NCBI GenBank assembly: GCA_025331565.1
Contig: JAFREQ010000095.1
Location: 62,001-126,000, forward strand
Length of the DNA stretch: 64,000 bases
Direction of reading: 5' to 3'
Source of the DNA: Holacanthus passer
Taxonomy: Eukaryota > Chordata > Actinopteri > Pomacanthidae
Program-made: the position numbers and the translations under genes
Notes under the pieces: model-generated
What the model saw: the letters and a program-made list of their open reading frames with translations, nothing else
Told to the model about the DNA's origin: nothing
The model's database searches: none
Shown: positions 52,121-64,000 of the stretch, piece after piece
Layout: each line of letters opens with the position of its first letter
Numbering within the stretch: the stretch's first letter is position 1

Positions 52121-55100
52121 TATTAAACTCTCCTATACAAAATGATCAGCAGTAGTAGGACTGAGCTTGCGTTCGTACATCACTTCCGACAGGCAGGAGG
52201 CTTTGCAGGTCGCTGAACTACACCAGTGACCAACATTTGAGGGTCAACAACACTTCGGGCTGAACTCCAGGAACAAACAGTCGGGTTAAATCGATTCCTT
52301 GTGTACATCGGTGACTGGAGCCTCAGTGGCACCGCCTTTGGGTCAGGTCTCGCTCTGTTCCTCACTAAACAGCTCTGTGCAAACCGACTCCTTTTAAAAA
52401 ATATTTGTCGCTGAGTAAGAGTTACTGCTTTGGATTTTCAGCCTCACAGACGAGTCCCTAAGGCCTCAGGATTTGGACGGATTTGGACAAAGCTCAAACG
52501 ATACGGGCCAGAGTCAAGATCTATCGTACCTCTACCGGTTATTCTGTAGTAAAACATTCATCCATTTATCCGTGTCGGCATTCATTTTGTGGTCATCTTA
52601 AGAAAAGACTGCAGCTCTTTTTTCCCCGTCTGTTAGTTTCTCACTCTGAAGTGAAGCATCACATCACGAGCAAATGTTGTGAAAGACATTTGGTGCTTTG
52701 TCATCAGCCTGGATCTCATCCTGTGAGCTGCTCATTTCAGTTTTCAACTTGCATGTTTTGCGATCGCTGAGTGACCGATTCATGAGGCTCCAGCCAGAAG
52801 ATTCAACCATTAACATGTAGAATGGGCCCAGTCTGAACCATGGACATGTAAAATACAGACATATAGAATCAGTTTGGATAAAGCAACAACTAATCGACTA
52901 ATCGCAGCAGCTTGATTTCAATGTTGGTTCTGCCAGACTGTTTTGAAGGCAGGCCGATATTAAAGTTTTAAATCTGAATATAAAAATTACACGTCCACAT
53001 TCATATGAGGTTTCATATCAGTAGCAGTTCATGAAAGCTCTGGCGTGTGGACGAGTGAGTGGTGAAAGAGTAAACTGCTCCTGTTGGCCTCGGTTGGTAA
53101 AACGGAGACGTACATCCCACGACCCATTACAGCCTAATCCAGTTTACAAGAATTTAGCACCATGGTCTCATAAATCGATGCAATGAAACCACCGTCACAG
53201 CTGAAGGCCTTAACATGCATCGAGTGAGCACTAAAGTCAGGCTCCAAAAAGCCCAACAAAAACTGACTCCTGGCTTCTCCTCTGGAACAGTGGATATGCT
53301 TTTTCTCCATTAGAGTCTAAACACCTAACTTCGCTCCCTCTAATCTTTGTCTTGCGAGCAATTCTGAAAGCGATTGCTCCATTAAGAATATGTTAAAAGC
53401 CGTATCGGCCGTGATGGTGGTGCTCGCTCTCTCCTCTCAGCTCCGCCTTGCAACAGAAAACTGGATTTCCTGGCTCAAAGAACAACTGCCAAGAGAGCAG
53501 CAGGTGATAAACTCAAACTCCTTTAAATCCACCGTCCCTTCAGAAATTTATGGGTGACATCACCGGCAGACACTCTGTCCATGTTATCTCGCCTACAGGC
53601 GGTTCAGTAAATATACAGTGCAGGCAGAAAGCATTAAACACAAGGTCTGTGGTGGAGAAAAGGAAATGACCTTGTAGTTTTCATAAATAAATACACTGAA
53701 AGGATGGAGAACCAGACGCGGGAGAGTTGTGTTTAATATATCTAAAAGTTCATCCTTATGCAGCCTCCACAGTGAGTCGACTGCAAATTGAAAATACTAT
53801 TCAGGGTAAGAATGTATTTTCGAACCAGTGGAAACAAGCAGTCAGTTTGTTTTTTTATCTCCATCAGTTTTGACATTTACTCAGTTTACACTGTTCCCAT
53901 GAAAGACAAATAATGTTAAGGGCACAGAGGAAGGTTTTACAGCCATGTAAACATGTTGGACACAGAGAAACAGGTGAAGGCCAAGATTACTGTGTGCGTG
54001 TGTTATTACATTAGGAGGGAGCTTTCACTTCATTAATATTTTCCATATAATTAGTACCAAATGTAACATAATTATTTCTAGCAGGGAAACTTTTCAGGAC
54101 ATTTGGAAATACAGCTTAAGTTTATCTTCATTCAGACTTCAAAAATATTGTGTAATGTACTAAACCATAAAATGACTGTATTGTTACAATCCCGCTCATT
54201 TTATACATTTCAGTCTCATCAAAGTCTAATGAAGGTTACTCAAAGTGAGAAAAAGGCATCTATTGATTTCCTGAAGGATCAGAGTGAGTCAAAGAACATG
54301 TGGTTGATATTGTGGCTTCTCCTTCTGGATCTCTTTGTCCTGTATCTGCCACCTGGTCTGCTGACAATAAATCTGCATTTCCTGTCTCTAACTTTAGTCG
54401 CCGTTACAGCTGAAATCTCCTGCATCCATCTCTGCGCGGCGACTCGATCAATTTTCTCTTTCTCTCCGAGGAATCAGCCGATTGGTTGATCCTCCTTCGT
54501 CACCATGGTCACAACCTTTGTACCAGGAGACTCTCGAGGCCCATCTGAATGCAACGAGGCAGCCCATCACCATCTGATTAGCCTTTCACGAGCTGGGGAT
54601 GCTGAAATGAGAGTGGGTGTTGGTTGACTCTGCCTATGAATAACAAACGCTTTCTGAGCGTGCATATGCAGAGCTACTGTGCAACTGGGCTTCAATGGAG
54701 GCTAAATGCTTTTTAGAGTCTAAAGAAAATCGATAAGCTCGCAGTATAAAGAGTTATTGTGAAACAAAGCATTTTTCCAAACTGTTCTGGCATCTGTAAT
54801 GAAGTGTAAATTGATAATAAATTAGCAGTCGAGGAAGGGGCCGAGAGAAAAAACTCTATGTCGTTTGCCGCTGATGAAAGACTTAATTATGTAATCCCAT
54901 TTTCTTCCAGCGAGCAGAAAAGACACCAGAGGGATGTGAAGCGCAGCCTCGTGCACTCACACAACCACTCACACATGCAACATACGACGTGGCGGGTTAA
55001 AAGCATGTTAACAAAAGATGGCAGGCAAAAACATGGCAGCTACATGAATCACCATGTCTTAGAGCTGCGGTAAGTTCATGCAAATAATCACAGTTTCACA

Positions 55101-56830
55101 GCTTGTTGGGAGATGAAACTGAAAAAAAAATTACAAAATTGTTTGTTTTTAGCAAATCTTAAAACAACGTCTACAGAAAAATGTCAATACGTGATGTTAA
55201 CTTAACTCTGTTCTGTTTTCTCTTTTCCTGAAGCGACATAAAGGCCTGGATGCTAAAGGAAATGAGCAGCACGATCTCAAGGTCCACCATTGCACTATTC
55301 AATGTTTTTATATTTACAAATGGCAACTTCTGAGTGAAGCATTCAGCAGCTAAAGAGCCAGATATTTAGCTCCGGAGCTGGTGGAGACCAAAACATGACA
55401 AAACACAAATCCATGAATACTAATAATAGGACACTGAATGTGTAAGGCAACAGTTTGCTGACACATTAAAACTAAATGAGGTCAACTGCTGCCCCCCAAA
55501 AACTTAGGCACTATAGGGGTAAAAAAAAAAAGTTGTACTTTGTAATTTGCGTGAATTGGCTCTTTTAAGCAGGGAGACCTTTTTGATGTTTTCATCATCG
55601 AGTGACTCAACTCAGAGCTTTACTGACCTACAACACAATCACAAAATAGTCTCCTGACATCTATTTTCCTTTTCAGAGCAGCACTAGAGATCTCCAGCCG
55701 CCACTCAAGGACTCTGACGAGGCGCTTCTTTCAACACCAGCACATAAAAGCCATTCATAACCGTCGCTGATCGCCTCGAGCATTTAACAATTACTCTTTA
55801 CTGCTCTGTTAAAACACAAACGTTAAGAGCATCTGCTCAGCTGAGCTGCTCAGAATAGGTTTCACCCCCCTTTTACATCAGGCCTTGGAACTGGATGATC
55901 GGAGCAGGACATTTTATTTGGAGGAAATACGAGACCATTTAGCAGCAGACAGTTTTTGGCAGGGAAAAAGACGAGCAGCTACTGGGCTCCGAGAAGACGG
56001 ATGAGGAGGAAGGAACCGGCGAACACTTCATATACAGCGCCGACCGCCGCCTGCAAACCGCTCGACTCACCGAAAATATTCTCTGATTAAACTATCTTGG
56101 ATGAAATCCCATCACACTCACAGCTTGATTTATTTCCTTGACAGCAGGAGGTAGAGTTACTATCTGTTCTGCTTTCTCTCTCTTCTCTGACGTCCAAATA
56201 AGACCTGTGGAAAAGTTAGTTAATCGTGACTCAGGCTCCTTTTTATCCCTGAATTTGATGGATAACGTAAACAGATTTTTTCATCTTTTTGTAGATTAGT
56301 GTACTTACTTATGTTGACATGATTAAAAAAAAAGGCACTGCAGCATCTCTGATCTGTTTCACCTCCTGAACACTTCAGATTGACCTCACTGTGACTGGTG
56401 CACATGTGCAGCGTTACGTTAGGTGTCAAACGACCAGAGGCCCAGATGTTGTTCCAGCTTCTTAAAGACACACGTTTTCATTTGAGCATTCAGTTTAAAC
56501 AGAATTAAGAACAAATATTTTGCTGATCAAGCCTGATTCAAACTAGTGATTGGGAGGCATCTTGACCTCATTGCCACTCATGTATCCACTTTCTACTCGA
56601 CGGTTCTGAAGCAGCCTCTGAACTGTCTCTGCAGCTCTCTGTGCTCGAGGTGGATCATTTTACATTCGAAGTTCTCGCGTTGGTTTTACAGTTGCATCCA
56701 ATTAACAGCCCTTCGTTTGCAGCCTGGATGAGTCATTCCTGTCTCCAAATATAACCTCAGCTTTCAACACCGCGCAGACTAACACCTTCACACATACACA
56801 CAACTTCAGCTGGCACAAATCGTCACTCTT
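52121..56830. other. Non-coding upstream of sv2a
   Basis: No gene or named repeat. High-complexity stretches at about 53.35-53.45, 54.44-54.84 and 55.68-55.95 kb look like candidate conserved non-coding elements (inference only). Confidence 0.5.
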
Positions 56831-57020
56831 CATTAGGCAACAACTAGTACTTTCATCATCAGTGAATCCTCTTGATTATTTTCTTGCTTAATCATTTGGT
56901 CAATAAAATGTCACATAATATGTAAACGTAAGTAAAACGTGCCTGTTTCTTGTCCATGGTGATGTCTTGAAAAGTCTTGTTTTGTCCAACTAATAGTTTA
57001 AAGCATCACATGAGAAAAAG
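56831..57020 (+). repeat. Teleost repeat, GGTCAATAAAATGTCA type, copy 1
   Basis: GGCAACAACTAGTACTTTC, TGGTCAATAAAATGTCACAT and AAAAGTCTTGTTTTGTCCAA match a dispersed percomorph repeat; a second copy is at 63665. Confidence 0.7.
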
Positions 57021-58840
57021 AAAAGTAGCAAATCTTGTGAATGTTTTGCAGTTTTGCTAGAAAGAAAAAGTCTTTTCTCGATTTTTTTTTCTTTTTTCGA
57101 TAAATTTTCTTTCACGTACAGAGAGGTAGAGTGAAGTAAGACTGTTGTGATGTTTTTCCAATTTTAGTATATATCATGATAGAGCAAATATGTGCAAAAT
57201 AATATGGATGTTCAAAATAATGAAATGTGGAAATGTGGTTACAGCAAAGATGAACACTACAATAATTTACTTCTACTTACAATTTGCTTGGAATTATTAA
57301 ATTCAACAACAGACTGACCATCATATGATCATGAATATGAATTATTAGCTCTTACACAGTATTACAACACACATACTGCAGTTTTTTTTGTGCTTTCGCT
57401 GCAGCCTTTTCTTCACTTGCATTCACACATTTACACACTGAATTAAATCTCGCTGCTCATTTAACAGCGCAGATGCTGCAGTGTGACAGAGCTGAGCATG
57501 AGTGATGATCGTCGCTGAGTGTTGTACGTGTGTGTGTGTGATAGATATTTGTGCCAGAGCCAATGAGTGAAACAGAAATGCATGTATGCAAAAGGATTCA
57601 TGCAGCATGCATGTGTGTTAGAGAGAGAGAGAGGTGGAAATGATTAGGTCAGTGTTGAATCCTAAGAGCTGCAGATGGCTGGTAATGTCATGCAGCGCCG
57701 AATTAATTTCTCTTGACATCTTTGATTTCTCGTCGTGACGCATGCAGTGAATTTTCTCCTCTGATAGATTGTCCCCGAGGCTCAGCGCAATCCCGATCAA
57801 GACGACACGCTGACAGAGGAAGCATGGACGCTGAAAGAAATATGATGAGTTCACTCCTGAAACACTACTGTACTGTAAGAAATTCTCAGCTTACATTTAA
57901 TATTCAGTATTTTTTCCTGAGGTACAAGCTGGTCTTCAAATTACAGTTCGCATGCTCGGTCTATGTTTTTAATGGATGGAGTGGGCATCTGAGGTTTTGT
58001 CCAGACTCATTGTTGATCTGTCATTTTAGAACAAAACTCTTCACGTAGTTTCTTGGCAACACCGATCGCTGCAATCGTCGAGGTGAGAGATGAAGTGGTG
58101 ACCAGCGTTCTGTCTGGAGTCAATAAAAGTAAATGTGCAGCACTTTGGCTAATCCACAACATGACTTTGACTTTCTCTCATAACCACTTAAGCTGTCTCA
58201 AAACTGACTTTTAGTAGTCTCATGTACTTATTTTTGTTTTTACAAAATGCGACTGGAAAAGAAGAGAAAATACGTCCTCCTCCTCATCATCATCATCCTC
58301 ATTATTCCTCACAGCCCACTGAGATGCACATAAATGAGTCCTGAAGCACACAACAATAAAATCTGATTTTGTAATCATGCTCAATCCACTGGACGGCGGC
58401 TGAAATCTCGACTGGAGAGTCTTTCCCGCTCTCATGAGTGCACCGGGAGCAGTGCATTCTGGGTCGGGTCATCGCGGCCCACGCGCTTTCTCTGTTTGAA
58501 GATTTCCCCCACAAGACTCAGTCAACACACACCTACGCTCGTCATAAAGCACACTGCCAGCTGCCGTGACGGACTCGGACCAGAGGAGGAGGTTACGTTC
58601 AGCCGTATGTGAAGTGGAAGAGAGAGACGAGGCAGCCGTCCATATATACCTGTATATAAAACATGAAGTGTATGAGGATGTGCAGACTGCTGAGCAATAG
58701 GAAACAAGCTGTTCCAACTGCTGACAGAGGAGTTAGTCATTCACCTTATATGCAGCTCAGGGAAGCTTTTACATTCGCTGTCCCCAGGCCCCAGATGAAA
58801 CCTAACCGCTCTGATGATGCACTAATTTTTCCTCCAACGC
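57021..58840. other. Non-coding, nothing recognised
   Basis: A short GT run at about 57.53 kb and a short GA run at 57.62 kb. No supported gene. Confidence 0.55.
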
Positions 58841-59030
58841 CACCGTGAGGTTTCCGTTGAAATGTCTCAAAAACTGTTAAATGAACTCTATGAAACTTGG
58901 TACAAATAATCATTTCCTCCTCAGGATGAACTGTAATAACTTTGGTGATCCTGACTTTCCATATAGCGCCATCATCAGGTCAAATTAGCATGTTAACATA
59001 CTAAAATAACTTGGTGGACAAGGTGACTTT
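58841..59030 (+). repeat. Teleost repeat, GGATTCATCCTCTGGGGATC type, copy 4
   Basis: TTGAAATGTCTCAAAAACTG, CTTTGGTGATCCTGACTTTC and TATAGCGCCATCATCAGGTC match the family. Confidence 0.65.
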
Positions 59031-61769
59031 TAGTTTTGTTAAATGGAGAAACGTCAGGAAAAATATGAAGAATAATGTCTCCTTTTGTAAAAATTTTGCA
59101 ATAACTTACTGTATCTGCATTAAAGGTGTATCATAATGTTGATGTATTAAATGTGGATGGAAATAATTTGCAGTAATTGCATGTGTACTTTATATAAATT
59201 GACATAATCTCTTTAGATTTTTTGTGGATGCAGAAGTTCGAGAAAAAAAAAAGATTTAAATTCTGAGGTAATTTTCTTCCTATGATTTTTATTGGCTCAA
59301 GGACCTTCAGGAGTCGTGGTGAAATCAATATTATCCTCTGATACTAATCAAGATAATATAAACTCTTTGGGTGAGTTGGTTCGGAAACACTCGCCGTCAG
59401 TGGTAAAGTCATTGAAATGCCCTCCTTTACTGTTCTTGTGACACACACAGGCTTTTGCTCATCATCCAGCCAAAACTCAACTGGATTTCACCCGTTCATC
59501 AGCATGTTTTCATCCGTCCTCATCCATCATTGTTCTATCAGCTGCTCTGGTCTGAGCTTCAAGGGGAGTCCTGCTGAGGCCTGTGTGAGGGATCCATCTA
59601 TTATTCATGTCTTGTTTTCTGGCCACAAGGACAGAGGCGCCAGAGTTGACTCGGCCCTCAGCGGTGATGTATTGGCGCGATAAAAAAAACACTTCTCTCA
59701 GCAGCCTCGGTCCAGTTCCTGCTCATCTGCACCGACCACAGCGAGACATCTGCACAGAGTCACGCAGGAAGTGACAGTTTTATTCAGCTGCACCCTGTTC
59801 CTGCGTGGCTCCGGGCCAATCGAGCCTAACAACATAACGGCAGCCTGAGAGGAGGGTGTGATGATTGGTTGTTAGGCTTACTGGGTCATAGCTCCTCCCT
59901 GGCTGCAAAGTCCCCTTTGGGAGAATCTGCAGCCTGACATGAGTCACGTCATTGTTACCCTGCTTGGGCTCTTAGCGTGCACCGTCACCCTGGTGGCACC
60001 GAGGCGGCTGGCAACACCATGTCAAACACGGTGACGTCAGCTCTCTGCATCCATTTTGGCTTTGCTCGCTGCAAAATGGACTGAACGGGAGTCAGGCTGA
60101 GGGCAGCTGAGTGGTGCAGCTCAAAAAACCTGCAGCGAGGTTGATAAAAAAGTGTTGTGCACAATACGGCCGTGTGCACAAAAAGAGGTTTTCACAGCAC
60201 GAAACCGCAGCTCACATTAGGGCCATTTTCTAATGTTTAGCACATTTTCACCCACTGCTTGTGTGATGCGAGTTAATGACCTGCAGTCATCTCAAACTGT
60301 CTCTTAAACTGAATGTGTGTTTGTTAGAAAATGACTGACCTGCTGAGAACCGACAAATTAAACATATGAAACTAAAATCATCATGAAAATGCGACAAATT
60401 AATCATTATTAGCACAATAACCTCAGGAAATGAAGTCAATTACAGAGGAAATGTAATTAGACCTTTAGATTTTGTTGAGTAAATTTATCTGAGACTAACA
60501 CAACTAAGCACATCGTGCTTGTGGCTCTGTGAGTCTTTACGCACAGTAGAGCTTTGAACTAAATGCTCATGTCAGCGTCCTCACAATGACGATGTTAACA
60601 TGCCGACGTTTCGCAGGCAGAACACACACCATTTTAATTTAGTGTATTAGTCTGAGGCTGATGGGAACGTGGTAAGTTTTGCAGGTCAATTAACCCTGAA
60701 TGTTTTATGAAAAGACCTGGATGTTAAAAAAAAAAAAAAAAAAAAAAAGTACAAAAATAAGAATCATAAATAAAAAAGCTCAGGATCTGTTCATCTGTCA
60801 TTCCGATCATGCATTCAATCACGGATATAAGAACCTTTTTCAAAAGAAAAAGGAGGCGCGGGCGAGGCTGGAGGAGGCGGAGGAAGAGTTTTCTCCCGTT
60901 GCCGTAGCAGCAGATGAGTCAGGACGTGAGAGAGTCTCCTCTACAAGCTCAGGTTGGTGAAGCCGAGGACTCTTCAGCTCGCGGGTCCAACATCATCATT
61001 TAATCTGAAATGTATTTTGTCACATCATTTGCAAAAACAAGTGTATCCATGATTCTTCATCATGATACATGAGCTGTATATGAGTTTAAAGAGCACAGCA
61101 GAGGAGGGATGAGGCCGTGAAGATGGATGTTGTCAGATGGAGAGAGAACAGACTGATTACACTTCAGTGAGGAATAAACAGCAATAAAATCTGGAGCTGC
61201 GTTGAATATTGGTCTGTAGCTGCCATCCAGTAGTGTCGCTGTGTTGTGTGACTGATTATTCAGCCCCTATTGGATGGAAAAGTGCATTAATAGTTTGCTT
61301 TTGTATAATCTGACATTTGGTGTGTGTGTGTTCAAATAAATGGTTCAGTCTGTGCATAAAGTAAATTGATAAATAAGGTGTTGATCAAATTGTCATATTA
61401 TGAAAAGAGAAATTTGGTTACATACATTTGCTGATTGCATCCTTTTAAAGACCAGGACAGGAGAGAGGAAAGGAGGAGGAGGAGCAGAGAAGAGGAAGAT
61501 GATGAGTGCAACAGACAGATAAAAGGTGAAGAAGAGGAGAGCATCAGATAGACAGATAAGAGTTAACACAGTTTGTCAGGGATCAATTTTGTCTGATTTC
61601 ACGTTGTCAAAGTCAGCACATCATCTCACATCTTATATTCATTTCACTCTGAAACCACAGGAAACTGGTTCAATTATCTGGTGAAAACTATAAAGATTTC
61701 TGAGCTGGGCTAAGCCACCAATGTTTCAAAGACCTAACCAACACAAAACCACAAATGTGAACCTCTCTG
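59031..61769. other. Non-coding, nothing recognised
   Basis: Contains a 23-nt poly(A) tract (60726-60748) and a GA-rich stretch near 61.46 kb. GC-richer sequence at 59.7-60.1 kb has no coding signal. Confidence 0.55.
60726..60748. repeat. Poly(A) tract, 23 nt
   Basis: An uninterrupted A run. Confidence 0.95.
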
Positions 61770-61885
61770 TGGCGCGATGGAATAGTCAGAGGATCACCAA
61801 AGGCTTTCGGATTTATCACCTGGGCACCATGACTTTCTCCATAAAAAAAATCAGTCCATCCACCAGATGTTGACATATTTCACTC
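61770..61885 (+). repeat. Teleost repeat, GGATTCATCCTCTGGGGATC type, copy 5
   Basis: GTCAGAGGATCACCAAAGGC, CACCTGGGCACCATGACTTT and TGTTGACATATTTCACTCAC match the family. Confidence 0.7.
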
Positions 61886-62394
61886 ACACACACAACTACT
61901 CACTTTGCTGTCACAATTGTGGAAAAAAGAAAAAGATCCTGAGATGATGAAGTCAAGTTCATTTGTGTAATATTGAATAACGCACTTCAAGGCAACAGCA
62001 ACATTGGAGGAGAACGTGAATTCTTCCTCGACAACAAAGGCCAAACTCTCCACGCAGATATTATAACCACTCCACTGTGCAGATGCTCGGCTGCAGCTTC
62101 TTCTCTCTCGCTGAACAATGGGTGTCATGTTTTTTTATGGTTGTGTGAATTAAATTGTTGTCGCTACAAGCATCAAAGCTCTCTGTGTTCCCACTGTCGT
62201 CTCAGCGCTGCGTTCAAGACCAACTTACCGAACACTGGTGTTTAAAGCAGGGGAGCGGAAAAAAACGGAGATGCTTTATTTTACAGGTTCCATCTTTTCT
62301 TAATAATCTCCTTGAGGGTTTCTTGAAATTATTTTGTAATCAGGTGCAAATTACAGGGAAAGAGAGGCAAATATTTGAGACGGCACATATTAAA

Positions 62395-62505
62395 GGAATA
62401 GTTTGACATTAAAATATGCTTATTTGCTTTCTCACATTATCTTAGTCATCAGTCGTCTCATCTAACTCCTGGCAAGAAAGTGAAAAAGTATATTTCCAAA
62501 AGTAT
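62395..62505. mobile_element. Deleted relative of the element at 48650
   Basis: GGAATAGTTTGACATTAAAA, TATGCTTATTTGCTTTCTC and a right end CATCTAACTCCTGGCAAGAA resemble the two ends of the 48650 element joined together. Confidence 0.55.
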
Positions 62506-63664
62506 TTCTTTAAACGCACAGCATGTCATTTCTGCCACTAGGGGTCTCAATCCAATCAAAAGGACAAAAGATGTAGTTTGATGACATCGTGAATCAGCGT
62601 GGGATCATGAGGGTCGTTGTCTTCATCACTAAACAACTTCCATCGCCGATGAAAATCTATCCGATGTGACTTCCTCACACTCTCACATCATCTGGTGTTT
62701 CCTGTGTCGCCATTGACAAAACGAAACCTACCATTACCTTGAATCACAGATTTCTCTGGGTTGGAACATTGTTGGAAATATTGTAAGTGACAATGTAAGT
62801 ACACAACTCGACAAAATATGAAACATAAAACAGGTCTTTACTTTCTGGAAACCTTACACTTGAATCTCTCTCTAAATAAACCTGTGTTATCCCCAATGAT
62901 CCGTTACTACAGCAGCAATCACAGCAGATATCACAGATATAAAGGAAGCTACAGACCGGCCTGATGAATATTAATCACACGCTTTGTTTATAAAAGCAGA
63001 AGCCAGACGCCTCCTCTGCCACATAAGAAGCCGATGCACTGTCAGCCGCTAATGGAGAGTTATGTGCTTGACACTAATCGCTGCTTCGACCCGGGGACGA
63101 CGGCAAAGGCCATCGATTATCTCAGTCTCACAGTAAATCTTGAGCCGGGGGGGGACATTTCAGCTGCGGCGTCACCGGCCAAAAAAAGATCAGGCCAGAA
63201 AACAGCAGCACGGATGAACCAGCGTTTCCTGGAAGCACAGATCTGAATGTTGGAACAGCTAATTCCTGATCTTGACATCATCCATACGGGGTCTTTGAGG
63301 AGGAAAGCTGTGCTCTCCTGCATTTTTTTTTTAGATGTTATGCTAATGAATCGGGCACCACTGCTCCCAGCTGCAGCGAGAGGCGAGTTGTAACTTGTGA
63401 CAGGGCTAATCTCTGCGGACGGACCGGAGCGCGGCCCAATCAGCAGGGGTAGCAGGCAGAAAATGAGAACACCAAACAGAGCAGCTCCCTCAGCTCCTCC
63501 TGCTTTCAAGTGTGAGTGTTCGGCCATGAGAGCTGGACCTGCAACGCCGACGTCGAGTCACTACGACTTTGTTGTGCTGGTGTTGCACGAGGTCTCAGGA
63601 CACAGAGAGATTTAACCACACAGTTCAACGTGTTGGTCATTCTGAAGGAGTTAGAGCTGCCAGT
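62506..63664. other. Non-coding, nothing recognised
   Basis: The sequence around 62.98-63.25 kb is high-complexity with a short open frame, but I recognise no protein in it. Confidence 0.5.
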
Positions 63665-63930
63665 CATGGTCACTTTCATTATCAATTAATCTGCAGATCG
63701 TTTTCATTTTGACTAGAAAATGTCAGAAACAATCCAAAACTCAAGGATTCTGATCATATTTGAGAATGAAAAGCATCAAACTGACATTTGAGAAGCTGGA
63801 ACCAACAAATATTTGGCATTTTTTTCTTTGAAAATGACTTAAACTATAAATAATTATCAAAATAGTTGCCGGTTAATTTTCTGTCAATAAATAAATCGAC
63901 TGATCGTTGCAGATCTTAAAGGGATGTTTT
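63665..63930 (+). repeat. Teleost repeat, GGTCAATAAAATGTCA type, copy 2
   Basis: TGACTAGAAAATGTCAGAAA, TTTGAGAAGCTGGAACCAAC, TATCAAAATAGTTGCCGGTT and CGACTGATCGTTGCAG match the dispersed percomorph repeat at 56831. Confidence 0.75.
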
Positions 63931-64000
63931 GAAGCTTTGCAGCAACTGTTCACTCTGCAAAGGTGGAGCGAGCATCAATAATTACAGCCTGACGACATGA

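Overview
This window is nuclear DNA from a ray-finned fish, most likely a percomorph teleost. The evidence is vertebrate-type split genes with GT-AG introns, long (GT)n/(CA)n microsatellites, and many degenerate copies of interspersed repeats that I recognise from percomorph genomes. There are no operons, no bacterial features and no CRISPR array.

Two protein-coding genes can be supported, both on the minus strand. The main one is sv2a, synaptic vesicle glycoprotein 2A. Twelve coding exons between 47374 and 25251 join in frame to 737 codons plus stop (2214 nt); every junction has a GT donor and an AG acceptor and every phase matches. The start codon lies just inside an exon that begins at a likely tandem TAG/CAG acceptor near 47401-47406, so at least one upstream non-coding exon and the promoter should lie further right; I could not place them. 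The 3' untranslated region probably runs about 3.8 kb to a poly(A) signal at 21418-21423.

About 100 bp beyond that signal lies the promoter and short non-coding first exon of bola1, a mitochondrial iron-sulfur cluster maturation factor. Its single coding exon is 20030-19578 and its poly(A) signal is at 19374-19379. BOLA1 also neighbours SV2A in human, which supports the paralogue assignment (sv2a, not sv2b or sv2c). Here, however, the two genes run head-to-tail.

Layout: 1-19.37 kb has no supported gene and holds microsatellites, purine tracts, a 31-nt perfect palindrome, a terminal-inverted-repeat element and other repeats, plus two weak exon-like stretches. 19.37-21.31 kb is bola1. 21.4-25.25 kb is the inferred sv2a 3'UTR. 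25.25-47.4 kb is the sv2a coding region, including a 10-kb first intron rich in GT/CA tracts. 47.4-64 kb has no recognisable coding sequence and probably includes the sv2a 5' non-coding exon(s), promoter and regulatory DNA.

The two genes have unrelated jobs: SV2A works in synaptic vesicle exocytosis, BOLA1 in mitochondria. I did not find a convincing new biological system. The most interesting signals are a (CA)23 tract five bases inside an sv2a intron, a paralogue-atypical cytoplasmic loop encoded by coding exon 6, tandem miR-25/92-type sites in the 3'UTR, and the near-abutting sv2a/bola1 arrangement.
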